Source of the DNA: Spirochaetaceae bacterium
GTDB taxonomy: Bacteria > Spirochaetota > Spirochaetia > SZUA-6 > Fen-1364
Assembly (NCBI GenBank): GCA_003141795.1
Contig: PLNO01000234.1
Coordinates: forward strand, 1 to 18,082
Direction: 5' to 3'
Length of the DNA stretch: 18,082 nt
Position numbers and translations under genes: made by a program. Under the pieces are notes generated by a model, which was not told where the DNA came from, made no database searches, and worked only from the letters and a program-made list of their open reading frames with translations. Below are positions 1 to 7,103 of this stretch, in pieces. Position 1 is the first letter of the stretch; each line of letters starts with the position of its first letter.

Positions 1-1
1 C

Positions 2-898
2 CTCTACGGCGGGACCTGCATTCTCGTGCCGCGCTTCAGCCCGACCGCGCTGGCGGGCCTGGTGAAGAAGTTCAGGCCCGGGTACCTTGCTGGTGTGCCG
101 ACGCTCTTCGACGCCCTGTCGGCCAACGCCGCTTTCAACACAACGGACCTGTCGTGCTTCAAGGGTAAGTTCTGCGGCGGGGACAGCCTCAGACCGCAGA
201 CGAAGGAGCGGTTCGAGGCGGTGGTGCGGAAGAACGGCGGAAGTGCGCCGCTGAGGGAAGGGTACGGCCTCACCGAAAGTGTGACGGCAAACATCCTGAT
301 GCCTCGCGACCACTACAAGAAGCACAGCATCGGCGTCCCGTATCCCGACATGCTGGCCAAGGTGGTGCGGCTGGACACCACCTTGGAGGCGGAGCCGAAC
401 GCGGAAGGGGAGATCTGCGTAACCGGCCCCACCCTCATGCTCGGCTACCTCGACGATCCCGCGGAGACGGCCGTGTCTCTCAGGCGTCACGACGACGGCC
501 TGGTCTGGCTGCATACCGGCGATCTCGGTTACATGGACACGGACGGGTTCTTCTTCTTCAAGATGCGCATGAAGCGGATCATCAAGTCGTCAGGCATCAG
601 CGTGTACCCCACGCAGATCGAGGACGTCCTGAACAAACATCCCGCCGTGCGTCTTTCCTGCGTCATCGGCGTGCACCACCCGACGAAGGTGCAGGTGCCC
701 AAGGGATTCGTGACGCTGAACGAGGGATGGCAGGCGAGCACGGAGCTGGAAAAGGAGCTGATCGAGCTCTGCCACAAGGAGCTGATGCCCCACTCGTGCC
801 CGCGCTGCATCGAGTTCAGGGAGCGCCTACCGCTGACCCTTGTCGGCAAGGTGGCCTACCGTGCCCTCGAGGAGGCGGAGCCTACCGCCACTGACTGA
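2..898 (+). CDS. Acyl-CoA synthetase / AMP-dependent ligase, C-terminal part (5' end outside window)
   Basis: This is an adenylate-forming enzyme that activates a carboxylic acid to acyl-AMP and then to acyl-CoA. The reading frame is open from base 2, so the N-terminal half, including the P-loop-like A3 motif, lies upstream. Visible family motifs in order are YGLTES (A5, adenine/acyl binding), GEICVTGP, HTGDLGYMDTDG (A7, ribose-binding Asp), then KRIIKSSGISVYPTQIE (A8 hinge into the mobile C-terminal domain). Near the end, LVGKVAYRAL carries the A10 lysine needed for adenylation. All core catalytic elements that should fall in this part are present, so the gene looks functional. The acyl specificity cannot be read from the sequence. 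It is convergent with the cyclase gene, with only 19 bp between the stop codons and no clear terminator there. Confidence 0.9.
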   Translation, partial: LYGGTCILVPRFSPTALAGLVKKFRPGYLAGVPTLFDALSANAAFNTTDLSCFKGKFCGGDSLRPQTKERFEAVVRKNGGSAPLREGYGLTESVTANILMPRDHYKKHSIGVPYPDMLAKVVRLDTTLEAEPNAEGEICVTGPTLMLGYLDDPAETAVSLRRHDDGLVWLHTGDLGYMDTDGFFFFKMRMKRIIKSSGISVYPTQIEDVLNKHPAVRLSCVIGVHHPTKVQVPKGFVTLNEGWQASTELEKELIELCHKELMPHSCPRCIEFRERLPLTLVGKVAYRALEEAEPTATD

Positions 899-917
899 CG
901 GGCTGCGGCGCCCCGCC

Positions 918-2975
918 TCACCGCTCCGCGAGCTTGCTGAGGTAGTAGCGTGCCGCACCGTCCGAGGGATCCTCGGACAGGACTGTGTTGAAGTCCGCAA
1001 GGGCTTCGGGGTAGCGGTGCGCCTCGAAATGCCGAACCGCACGCTCGAAAATGATCCGCGTGCCGATCTTGGACGGTGCAGCGGGGTCGATGACCTCATG
1101 GAGGGCAACGGCTTTGGTCTTGCCCTTCACGCGCGCCCTGCCAAGGTAGCGGACGGGCAGGCCCGCTGAATCGGGACACGAGGCGACAACCTCTCCGCTC
1201 ATGATGGCCGCCACGTTGAAGGGCCGGGTGAGGCCCTCCAGGCGTGAGGCAAGATTCACGACGTCGGAGATGACGGTGCCCTCCATGCGGGAGGCCTCCC
1301 CCACGGTGCCGAGCATCAGGCGCCCGGTGTTGATGCCGATGCCGATGGAGATGGGGCGATAGCCGGACTTGGCACGATGCCCGTTGTACTCCCGCATGGT
1401 GCTCATCATCTCCACGCTCGCGCGCAGGGCGTCCGCGGGTGTGCGGGGGAACAGCGCCATGATCCCGTCCCCCAGGTACTTGTCGATGAAGCCACGGTTG
1501 CTCCTGATCACCGGCGAGATGCGCTTCAGGTAGGAGTTGAGGAAGTTGAAGTTCTCCCGCGGTCCCATGTTTTCCGACAGCGTCGTGAAGGAACGGATGT
1601 CGGAGAAGAGCACGGTCATCTCCATCTCGATCTGGTCGCCGAGCTCGACGTTGACGATGGAGTCCTTGCCCAGCAGGGAGAGGAACTCGCGCGGGACGAA
1701 TCGTCCATACGACGTGGCCAGCGCTTCGGTCAGTTGAGAATGCGATTCGATGGAGCGGAACGCCCCTGCGTATCTGCGCGCGATGAGCACGGCCTGCAGG
1801 AAGACGAACACGAGCATCGCGTAGGAGGAGACGAACTGCCTGCCGGTCTGCAGCATGCTCTGCGCGATGTCGTAGGCTGCTCCACCCAGCATGACGAGGA
1901 ACCCGATGAGCATCAACGTGGAGCCGTCGCGATGCTTGACGATTGCCCTGACGAGCCACACGATGATGAGCACACCGAGGGCGAGCAGCAGGAACTCGTA
2001 ATAGAAGTGAACGGGCGAAATGAGGCTGATCGGGGCCGCGAGCGCGAAGACGGAGAAAACAGCGGTCACGACCATGAGGGGGATGCGGGCGAACTTCGGC
2101 CGCTCGTCGGGAAAGAGGTAGTAGAAGTACAGGTAGACGAGGAGAGCCGCCACGTACACCGTGGCGAACTCCACGCCGATGAGCACGTGAAAGCCGATGC
2201 CTCCGAAGTATTGATGGATGATCCGCGAACCTGTAAGCAGTCCGCGCAGCGCAAGATCGATGGACAGAAACCCGAAGAACATCGAGGCGCGTTCCGACGG
2301 CTGAAGGATCGCGAGGAGGATGTGGTACAGGCCCATGATGAGGATTGCCGCGTAGATCAGCGCCTCGATGAGCGTTGCGGTTCCCTGGCGGGGAGCAATC
2401 GCCGACTGGTAGCCGATGATCGGCGCGGCGTTCACCCCGGCCGTGACGTCTTCGGAGTTGGAGACCTGGAGCACGATCGAAAGCGAGCCTTTCGCGCTGA
2501 TGAAGACGGTGCGGGGGGCGATGGCTCCTCGAGTGCTTGCGGCATCCGCGGATACCGTGCCGTTCTCCGCAAGGAGCACGCCGTTGCCGAAGAGGCGATA
2601 GGCGGTGGAGACCTGGGTGAAGTACAGCCCGAGCGGTTCCGCCGCGCCCTGCGGCAGGTTGACGATCAGGCGATACGTCGCGCAACCCGCCGCGGGGTAT
2701 CCGTGGTCCTTGTTTGTCCAGAACGCCGGTACCTGCATCGAGGAGAGGGCTGACGCGGGCAGAGCGTCGAGCTCATCGGGCGATACGAGCTTCCCCCACA
2801 CGAACTGCCACTGACCTTCGAGAGGCACCGTGGCTCTGAGATCCGCATCGCTGACGCTGACCGCCCCACGGAAAGCCAGGGGCGCTGCCTCCACGGTAGC
2901 GGCGCAGCCGGCCCCGAGCAGTGAGATCGCCATCAGGAAAAGAACGAGGTGCGGCCGCGAGACGTGTATCCCCAT
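918..2975 (-). CDS. 7TM-DISM receptor fused to a class III adenylate/guanylate cyclase
   Basis: The protein has 685 residues and probably makes a cyclic nucleotide in response to an extracytoplasmic signal. Residues 1-31 form a hydrophobic leader with a lipobox-like LLGAGC (Cys24). Residues about 35-200 resemble the periplasmic carbohydrate-binding-like domain of 7TM-DISM receptors (GQWQFVWGKL). About seven hydrophobic segments follow at 201-400. The cyclase domain spans about 445-625 with the catalytic set: metal Asp459 (LFSDIRSF) and Asp503 (LGDG), purine-contacting Lys499 and Asp571, and transition-state residues Asn574 and Arg578 (VVNLASRLE). Lys plus Asp favours ATP as substrate. Residues about 640-685 look like one TPR-type helix pair. 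The start is the first ATG giving a signal sequence; no good Shine-Dalgarno sequence precedes it. Confidence 0.88.
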   Translation of the reverse strand: MGIHVSRPHLVLFLMAISLLGAGCAATVEAAPLAFRGAVSVSDADLRATVPLEGQWQFVWGKLVSPDELDALPASALSSMQVPAFWTNKDHGYPAAGCATYRLIVNLPQGAAEPLGLYFTQVSTAYRLFGNGVLLAENGTVSADAASTRGAIAPRTVFISAKGSLSIVLQVSNSEDVTAGVNAAPIIGYQSAIAPRQGTATLIEALIYAAILIMGLYHILLAILQPSERASMFFGFLSIDLALRGLLTGSRIIHQYFGGIGFHVLIGVEFATVYVAALLVYLYFYYLFPDERPKFARIPLMVVTAVFSVFALAAPISLISPVHFYYEFLLLALGVLIIVWLVRAIVKHRDGSTLMLIGFLVMLGGAAYDIAQSMLQTGRQFVSSYAMLVFVFLQAVLIARRYAGAFRSIESHSQLTEALATSYGRFVPREFLSLLGKDSIVNVELGDQIEMEMTVLFSDIRSFTTLSENMGPRENFNFLNSYLKRISPVIRSNRGFIDKYLGDGIMALFPRTPADALRASVEMMSTMREYNGHRAKSGYRPISIGIGINTGRLMLGTVGEASRMEGTVISDVVNLASRLEGLTRPFNVAAIMSGEVVASCPDSAGLPVRYLGRARVKGKTKAVALHEVIDPAAPSKIGTRIIFERAVRHFEAHRYPEALADFNTVLSEDPSDGAARYYLSKLAER

Positions 2976-2981
2976 GGGTCA

Positions 2982-3010
2982 AGTATGCCACGGTGACCGG
3001 ATGCCAGCAA
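2982..3010 (-). promoter_or_regulatory. Weak candidate promoter for the cyclase gene
   Basis: On the minus strand TTGCTG (3005-3010) and CATACT (2982-2987) are separated by 17 bp. The predicted transcription start falls at or next to the ATG at 2975, which has no Shine-Dalgarno sequence. A second option is TTGACT (3024-3029) with a poor -10 (TGGCAT) 17 bp on. The match is only partial. Confidence 0.3.
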
Positions 3011-3039
3011 GGTTGCAGTAGTGAGTCAATGGGGTCCGC

Positions 3040-3702
3040 TTATGCGTCCCTCACGGAGGCGACGGGCTTCTTCTCCCGGTAGCGCGGAAGGCCTGCCTGC
3101 ACGGAGCGTTCGATCTGGAGGTTCTGCATCGCATCGAAGGCTTCGAGGAGCCGGCTCTTGTCAGGGTAGGAATCGAGCCCCGCCCCCTCCAGCGCGATGA
3201 GAAGCTCATGGGTCGCTTCGAGCGTCGAGAGGCACCACTCGTGGGGTTGGCGCTTGATGACGAACCTGCTGGGGCTGTGCGGCGTCAGGGCGAGCCGCGG
3301 GAGTGCGAGGAGCCCGGGGCTGTGGTACAGGCTCTTGCGTGCGCATGCCCACGTGCCGTCGATGAGGAATACCACGAGCTCTCGTCCTCCGAGGTCCGCG
3401 GGGCCGAGGTCGGCCTCCTCCAGCCGCAGCGCGTTGCCTCCCGGGTAGAGCAGGACGGGGAAGTTGCCGGGGTCGTCAATGATTTGCCTGACGCGCGGCA
3501 CGTCATCGAATTCAACGCCGGGGATGATTTCGCTGTTGGCAAGGTTCAGGCACGTGATGCGTCCGGTCGTGCACTTCTGATGGCGGTACTCCATGAGATG
3601 CATGAGAAGGACGATGCGGGTACGGGTCTGCATCGTCGGGGCAGACGGGCAGAGACAGCAGGATTTCGGGCGATAGCATCGATAGCAGGTCTCACGCGGC
3701 AT
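3040..3702 (-). CDS. DTW-domain protein, probable tRNA-uridine aminocarboxypropyltransferase (TapT/YfiP family)
   Basis: The 220-residue protein belongs to the DTW family, whose characterised members transfer the 3-amino-3-carboxypropyl group of S-adenosylmethionine to uridine in tRNA (acp3U). The N-terminus has a cysteine cluster (Cys6, 9, 15, 16, 18) of the metal-binding kind usual in this family. The signature is IDGTWACARK around Asp115-Thr117-Trp118. A conserved C-terminal block, SRFVIKRQP...CLSTLEA, lies at about 145-163. Length is normal and no domain is missing. It lies 70 bp downstream of the HxlR gene on the same strand but has its own good promoter, so it need not be co-transcribed. 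The exact tRNA target is not deducible. Confidence 0.87.
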   Translation of the reverse strand: MPRETCYRCYRPKSCCLCPSAPTMQTRTRIVLLMHLMEYRHQKCTTGRITCLNLANSEIIPGVEFDDVPRVRQIIDDPGNFPVLLYPGGNALRLEEADLGPADLGGRELVVFLIDGTWACARKSLYHSPGLLALPRLALTPHSPSRFVIKRQPHEWCLSTLEATHELLIALEGAGLDSYPDKSRLLEAFDAMQNLQIERSVQAGLPRYREKKPVASVRDA

Positions 3703-3717
3703 TGCGGTATGTCTGTG

Positions 3718-3746
3718 ACTATAGCAGGCGCGTGGGAGAATCGCAA
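3718..3746 (-). promoter_or_regulatory. Sigma-70-type promoter of the DTW gene
   Basis: On the minus strand TTGCGA (3741-3746) is followed after exactly 17 bp by TATAGT (3718-3723). The predicted start near 3711 leaves a leader of only about 9 nt before the ATG at 3702, with no room for a full ribosome binding site. Confidence 0.6.
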
Positions 3747-3772
3747 ATCAGACCCCGTGCGTCCTCGCGCCG

Positions 3773-4180
3773 TCAGGTCCGCTCGCTCACCTGATCCGTC
3801 TTCGCTTCCTGGACGGGGATCCATTTCTCCGCCCACTCGGACAGCACTCTGACGGCACGCTCGAGGTCCCTGCCGGCGTCGGTCAGCTCATATTCCACGC
3901 GGACCGGGGATGTCGGAAACACCTTTCGGGTCATGAGGCCGCGCGCCTCCAGCTCCCGCAGTCGTTGCGCGAGCAGAGGATCCGAGAGGCCGGGCACGGC
4001 GGCCATGATCTCGTTGAATCGGTGAGGGCCGTTCAACAGCACGCGGAGGATCACTCCCATCCAGCGCCTGCTCAGCATGTCCATGAGCGAAGCAAATTTC
4101 TCGCAAAACGGCGACAAGGCAGCGGCGTCAGCAGTGAGAACGTCCTCCCGAATCTGGTTTGGTGACAGCTGGTCGCTCAT
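3773..4180 (-). CDS. HxlR-family winged-helix transcriptional regulator
   Basis: The 135-residue protein matches the HxlR (DUF24) family: a lone cysteine near the N-terminus (Cys26, in SPFCEKF), then LSRRWMGVILRVLLNGPHRF, a recognition-helix region LSDPLLAQRLRELEARGL, and the wing VRVEYELTDAGRDL. Members are dimeric DNA-binding proteins that often sense electrophiles or oxidants through the N-terminal cysteine and regulate adjacent oxidoreductases. The gene is divergent from an NADPH-dependent FMN reductase, the classic arrangement for this family, so that reductase is the likely target (inference). Length is slightly above the family norm because of an N-terminal extension of about 20 residues. 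The predicted promoter puts the transcription start at the ATG itself. Confidence 0.92.
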   Translation of the reverse strand: MSDQLSPNQIREDVLTADAAALSPFCEKFASLMDMLSRRWMGVILRVLLNGPHRFNEIMAAVPGLSDPLLAQRLRELEARGLMTRKVFPTSPVRVEYELTDAGRDLERAVRVLSEWAEKWIPVQEAKTDQVSERT

Positions 4181-4186
4181 CGACAG

Positions 4187-4215
4187 AATATATCATCCAT
4201 AACAACCTATGACAA
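4187..4215 (-). promoter_or_regulatory. Promoter of the HxlR gene, apparently leaderless
   Basis: On the minus strand TTGTCA (4210-4215) and TATATT (4187-4192) are spaced by exactly 17 bp. A start 6-7 nt beyond the -10 lands on the ATG at 4180, implying a leaderless transcript. Confidence 0.6.
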
Positions 4216-4278
4216 TTGGCTTGCCATATATAATTAACTTGCCTTTTATTGCTTATATACGTAGCTTCCACACTGTTA

Positions 4279-4302
4279 AAGCCAGAATAAATAAGCTGGC
4301 TT
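4279..4302. promoter_or_regulatory. Candidate operator in the HxlR/FMN-reductase intergenic region
   Basis: AAGCCAG (4279-4285) and CTGGCTT (4296-4302) form a perfect 7-bp inverted repeat around a 10-bp AT-rich spacer. The half-site TGGCTTG recurs at 4217-4223, next to the -35 of the HxlR promoter, where it is part of the small palindrome TGGC-TT-GCCA. The centre-to-centre distance of 17 bp suits a dimeric regulator such as HxlR, but binding is inferred. The rest of this 155-bp AT-rich gap presumably contains the reductase promoter; I see no convincing -35/-10 pair for it. Confidence 0.45.
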
Positions 4303-4335
4303 GAAAAGACAAGCGTTTGTAAAGGAGATGAGAAG

Positions 4336-4917
4336 ATGCTCAAGGTTGCGATCATTATCGGAAGCACCCGCCCGGGACGCAATGCGGAAAAGGTTGCCCG
4401 CTGGGTTCATGAAAAGACAAAGGCAAGGACTGACGCGCAGTTCGATCTCGTGGACATCAAGGACTTCAACCTTCCCCTGCTGGACGAGCCGGTTCCCCCC
4501 TCGATGGGACAGTACACCCTGCCGCACACTAAGGCATGGGCCAAGAAGATCGCTTCCTACGACGCGTTCATCTTCGTCACCCCCGAATACAACCATGCGG
4601 TTCCCGCGGCGCTCAAGAACGCCATCGACGTCATCTATGCCGAGTGGAACAACAAGGCGGCGGGCTTCGTGAGCTTCGGCTCTGTCGGCGGGACGCGCTC
4701 GGTGGAGCAGCTGCGCCAGATCATGGGCGAGCTCCAGGTTGCAGATGTCCGTTCGACGGTCGCCCTTTCGCTCCTCACGGATTTCGAGAACTATTCGGTC
4801 TTCAAGCCGAATCCCGGCCACGACGCGAGCCTCACGAGCATGCTCGACCAGCTCGTTGCCTGGGGTGAAGCGATGAAGGGTGTCCGCGCCGCCAAGGTTG
4901 CAACCAAGGCCGCGTAG
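4336..4917 (+). CDS. NADPH-dependent FMN reductase / flavodoxin-fold oxidoreductase
   Basis: The 193-residue protein has the NADPH-dependent FMN reductase fold. The phosphate-binding loop GSTRPGR (9-15) follows the first beta strand, and the flavin-contacting loop TPEYNHAVPAALKNAID (82-98) is fully conserved. The segment FGSVGGTRSVEQLRQ (114-128) matches the third flavin-binding loop. Such enzymes transfer electrons from NAD(P)H to flavin and often reduce quinones, azo compounds or metals. A good AAAGGAG (4321-4327) lies 8 nt before the ATG. The divergent HxlR regulator suggests induction by redox-active or electrophilic compounds (inference). The gene is followed by a strong hairpin shared with the convergent stress-protein gene. 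Confidence 0.9.
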   Translation: MLKVAIIIGSTRPGRNAEKVARWVHEKTKARTDAQFDLVDIKDFNLPLLDEPVPPSMGQYTLPHTKAWAKKIASYDAFIFVTPEYNHAVPAALKNAIDVIYAEWNNKAAGFVSFGSVGGTRSVEQLRQIMGELQVADVRSTVALSLLTDFENYSVFKPNPGHDASLTSMLDQLVAWGEAMKGVRAAKVATKAA

Positions 4918-4926
4918 CTGACCAGC

Positions 4927-4957
4927 GCGTCGGTCGGGGCTCAGCCCCGACCGACGC
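4927..4957. terminator. Perfect 15-bp hairpin between convergent genes
   Basis: Arms at 4927-4941 and 4943-4957 are exact reverse complements around a single base, G+C rich, and start 9 bp after the reductase stop. The arm reaches into the stop codon of the stress-protein gene. There is no T-run on either side, so this is a hairpin or bidirectional-terminator candidate, not a classic intrinsic terminator. It could also be a dispersed palindromic element. Confidence 0.5.
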
Positions 4958-5391
4958 TACGGGTGCGCGACCAGCACCGGCACACGGGCGTGGTGGACGA
5001 TCTTTTCCGCCACGCCGCCGATGAATCTTCCCACGATCCCCGTTTTGCCGTGCGCGGAGATCACCACGAGATCCGCGCCGCACCTCTTCGCATACTCCAC
5101 GATAATCGATGCGATCGATCCCTGATCGGCCAGGACGCACGTCGACACCCTGACGCCCGGCACCTTGAGACGCGCGGCCACTTCCATGAGATAGGCTGTC
5201 GCCTCGTGCGAGAACTCGTCGTCCAGGCACGCGGAGAGCTCTGGGTCGCTCACGAGGAAGTCCATGTGCGGCTTGGCAACGATCTGCACCAGGATGACCT
5301 CGGCACCTCTGGTTGCCACCGTGCGGACATGGTCGAGCACGCACTCCGCCGCAGTGGATCCGTCGAGGGGGACCACGATTTTTTTATACAT
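4957..5391 (-). CDS. Universal stress protein, UspA family
   Basis: The 144-residue single-domain protein begins with the typical first strand KKIVVPLDGS (residues 3-12). It ends with the nucleotide-binding loop SAHGKTG...IGGVAEKIV and a last strand RVPVLVAHP. Compared with the usual G-2x-G-9x-G-[ST] signature, the first Gly is Ser and the last Ser/Thr is Gly, a mild variation seen in many UspA proteins. ATP binding is therefore likely but not certain. The start codon overlaps by 8 nt the last codons of the MFS pseudogene upstream (ATGTATAA), and a GGAG lies 6 nt before the ATG. It was evidently translationally coupled to that transporter before the latter decayed. Confidence 0.9.
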   Translation of the reverse strand: MYKKIVVPLDGSTAAECVLDHVRTVATRGAEVILVQIVAKPHMDFLVSDPELSACLDDEFSHEATAYLMEVAARLKVPGVRVSTCVLADQGSIASIIVEYAKRCGADLVVISAHGKTGIVGRFIGGVAEKIVHHARVPVLVAHP

Positions 5392-6104
5392 GTTTCACTC
5401 CCGCTCCGTCAGGCGGTGAAGGGGACCGCCGCAGTGTGGCCGGGATGAGCAACGAGCTCACGGCCCCCATGAGGACGAACAGACCCGCCACGAGGCCGGC
5501 CGCACGGGTCGCATCGACGAACGATTCCTTGATGATCGCAGGAGGCCCAGATCGAAGGGGGGCTCATGTCCTTTTGCCGCAACGCGACGCTCCCAGAGGA
5601 TGAACCCCACGGTGCCCAGCAGAGCGATGATGAAGCTCGCAAAAGATACGGAGACGGATCTGAAAGGCCACGCCCACGAGCCGATGGCGAACCCGCCGTG
5701 GGACGGATCCAGCCGTACGTCTGGCCCTGGATGAGGCCGAGCACGAGCGCGCCAACCCCGACGCCGATGGGGAGGATGCCGATGTCGGCATGACGGGCCG
5801 CTGCGCGCGACTCGTCGACAAGGAGGAATGCGACGAACACCAGCACGCCGATGACGAAGAGGAGCCTGCGGCCGAACTGGTCCCCGATTCTCCCGAAGGT
5901 CACGATGAGCGCCGCATAGACCAGAGCGTAGAGGGAGTTCACCCACTGGAGGTCGCGCAGGTTGGCGTTGAAATCCCTGCTGATGGAGGGGAGCACGACG
6001 TTGACGATGGTGCCGTCGATGATGACGATCGCAAGTCCGAGACCCAGGACGAGGAGCGACATCCACTGACGTGTCGTATTCGCAGGCGGTTGACTGCTCA
6101 TCAT
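5384..6104 (-). pseudogene. Decayed MFS exporter (DHA2/14-TM drug transporter type)
   Basis: Intact DHA2 exporters have about 450-500 residues and 14 helices; only about 240 codons remain here, spread over three frames. From the ATG at 6104 or 6101 one frame gives TM1 (LLVLGLGLAIVIIDGTIV), the signature WVNSLYALVYA and motif A GRIGDQFGRR. It then jumps directly from TM3 to the TM6-TM7 region (VDESRAAARHADI, ALVLGLIQGQTYGW), an internal loss of roughly 100 codons. Near 5700 the homology shifts frame (GGFAIGSWAW, LGTVGFILWERRVAAKGHEP). Near 5535 it jumps again, in the third frame, to the last helix (AGLVAGLFVLMGAVSSLLIP), ending at TAA 5384-5386. Two internal deletions plus frame changes make it non-functional. 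Confidence 0.85.
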
Positions 6105-6155
6105 CCCACGCTGACACGAATGCGTCCCCGGGTCAATGCGGCCCACGGATCGGGA

Positions 6156-6183
6156 TTGACAAGTGCCCGGGTTATGATACATT
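6156..6183 (+). promoter_or_regulatory. Promoter of the panB-like operon
   Basis: A perfect -35 TTGACA (6156-6161) is followed 16 bp later by TACATT (6178-6183), giving a start near 6190. An overlapping TATGAT (6173-6178) matches the -10 better but is only 11 bp from the -35, so it is less likely to be used with it. Confidence 0.5.
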
Positions 6184-6194
6184 TCGATTATTCT

Positions 6195-6223
6195 GACGTG
6201 GAAATGATTTCCGAATAGTGGAA
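6195..6223 (+). promoter_or_regulatory. Operator-like element before the panB-like gene
   Basis: The core GGAAA-TGA-TTTCC (6200-6212) is a 5-bp inverted repeat extended on the right by GAATAGTGGAA. It shares 19 of 29 positions, including the identical 11-mer TTCCGAATAGT (6209-6219), with the larger palindrome at 9674-9702 before the amino-acid permease. Both lie just downstream of the predicted transcription start, where a bound repressor would block transcription. Confidence 0.55.
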
Positions 6224-6242
6224 TTAATAAAAGGAGGAGCCG

Positions 6243-7103
6243 TTGAACAGACGAAAGACGATCCACGATTTCAGGCTCATGAAGAAGGAGGGGAAGAAGA
6301 TCACCTTCCTCACCTCGTACGATTTCCCCACCGCGCAGTTCGCCGAAGCGGCCGGCCTGGACATGCTCCTTGTGGGCGACTCGCTGGGAATGTGCGTGTA
6401 CGGGTATGAGGGCACGGTTCCGGTCGTCATGGACCAGATGATCTATCACTCGCAGGCCGTCCGTCGAGGAGCGCCGAACACCTTCATCGTCGGCGACATG
6501 CCCTTCATGAGCTATCAGAGCTCCGTGGAGAAGGCCGTCGAAAACGCCGGCAGGTTCCTGAAGGAAGCCGGCTGCGACGCGATCAAGCTGGAAGGCGGAA
6601 AGAGGATCGCACCGATGATCCGCGCGATCGTAGACGCCGGCATCGTTGTTATCGGCCACATCGGTCTCACCCCGCAGAGCTCGGGGCAGCTGGGGGGGCA
6701 CAAAGCGCAGGGCAGGACCGCCGAGCTCGCGAAGCTCGTTGTCGAGGATGCGCTGGCCGTGCAGGAGGCGGGCGCGCATATGATCCTTCTCGAAGCCATC
6801 CCGCCCGAGGTGGGAGGCTACATCTCGGGTCTGCTCGCGATCCCCGCCCTGTCCATCGGCGCGGGGCCTCAGTGCGATGGCCAGCTCCTGATTGTCTCCG
6901 ACCTCATCGGCCAGTTCCAGGCCTTCACGCCGAAGTTCGTCAAGAAGTACTGCGATGTGGCCACTCTCGTCACCAACGCAATGAAGAGCTACGTGGATGA
7001 CGTCAGGAAGGGCGCCTTTCCAGAGGAACAGCATTGTTACCGCATGCTGGAGGGGGAAGAGGAGAAATTCAGGGACATTATGAAGGGAAGGGGAAAGAAA
7101 TGA
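6243..7103 (+). CDS. PanB-like 3-methyl-2-oxobutanoate hydroxymethyltransferase homologue
   Basis: The 286-residue protein is clearly of the PanB family, TIM-barrel enzymes that add a hydroxymethyl group from 5,10-methylene-tetrahydrofolate to 2-oxoisovalerate. Metal and catalytic positions are kept: Asp46 (LVGDSLGM), Asp85 (GDMPFMSY), Glu117 (IKLEGG), His139 (GHIGLTPQS), Glu184 (LLEAIP). Deviations are GGHKAQGR (151-158), where most PanB have GG[YF]KVQG, PVVM for the usual PVT[LM], and a charged C-terminal tail of about 15 residues. The start is TTG, 5 nt after a strong GGAGG (6233-6237). It overlaps the next gene by 4 nt (ATGA). No panC or panD is near; it sits with two PLP enzymes, so a substrate other than 2-oxoisovalerate is possible. 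Family assignment is firm, reaction is not. Confidence 0.85.
   Translation: MNRRKTIHDFRLMKKEGKKITFLTSYDFPTAQFAEAAGLDMLLVGDSLGMCVYGYEGTVPVVMDQMIYHSQAVRRGAPNTFIVGDMPFMSYQSSVEKAVENAGRFLKEAGCDAIKLEGGKRIAPMIRAIVDAGIVVIGHIGLTPQSSGQLGGHKAQGRTAELAKLVVEDALAVQEAGAHMILLEAIPPEVGGYISGLLAIPALSIGAGPQCDGQLLIVSDLIGQFQAFTPKFVKKYCDVATLVTNAMKSYVDDVRKGAFPEEQHCYRMLEGEEEKFRDIMKGRGKK

Noticed and set aside
1096..2753. Long open frames on both strands inside the cyclase gene
   Set aside because: They are Arg/His/Pro/Gly-rich shadow frames of a G+C-rich gene; the cyclase frame has clear domains and catalytic residues.
4128..4382. 84-codon minus-strand frame across the HxlR/FMN-reductase gap
   Set aside because: It overlaps both flanking genes and the promoter, and shows no domain or ribosome binding site.
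6156..6178. TTGACA-TATGAT as the panB-like promoter
   Set aside because: The spacer is only 11 bp; TACATT at 16 bp is a more plausible -10 partner.
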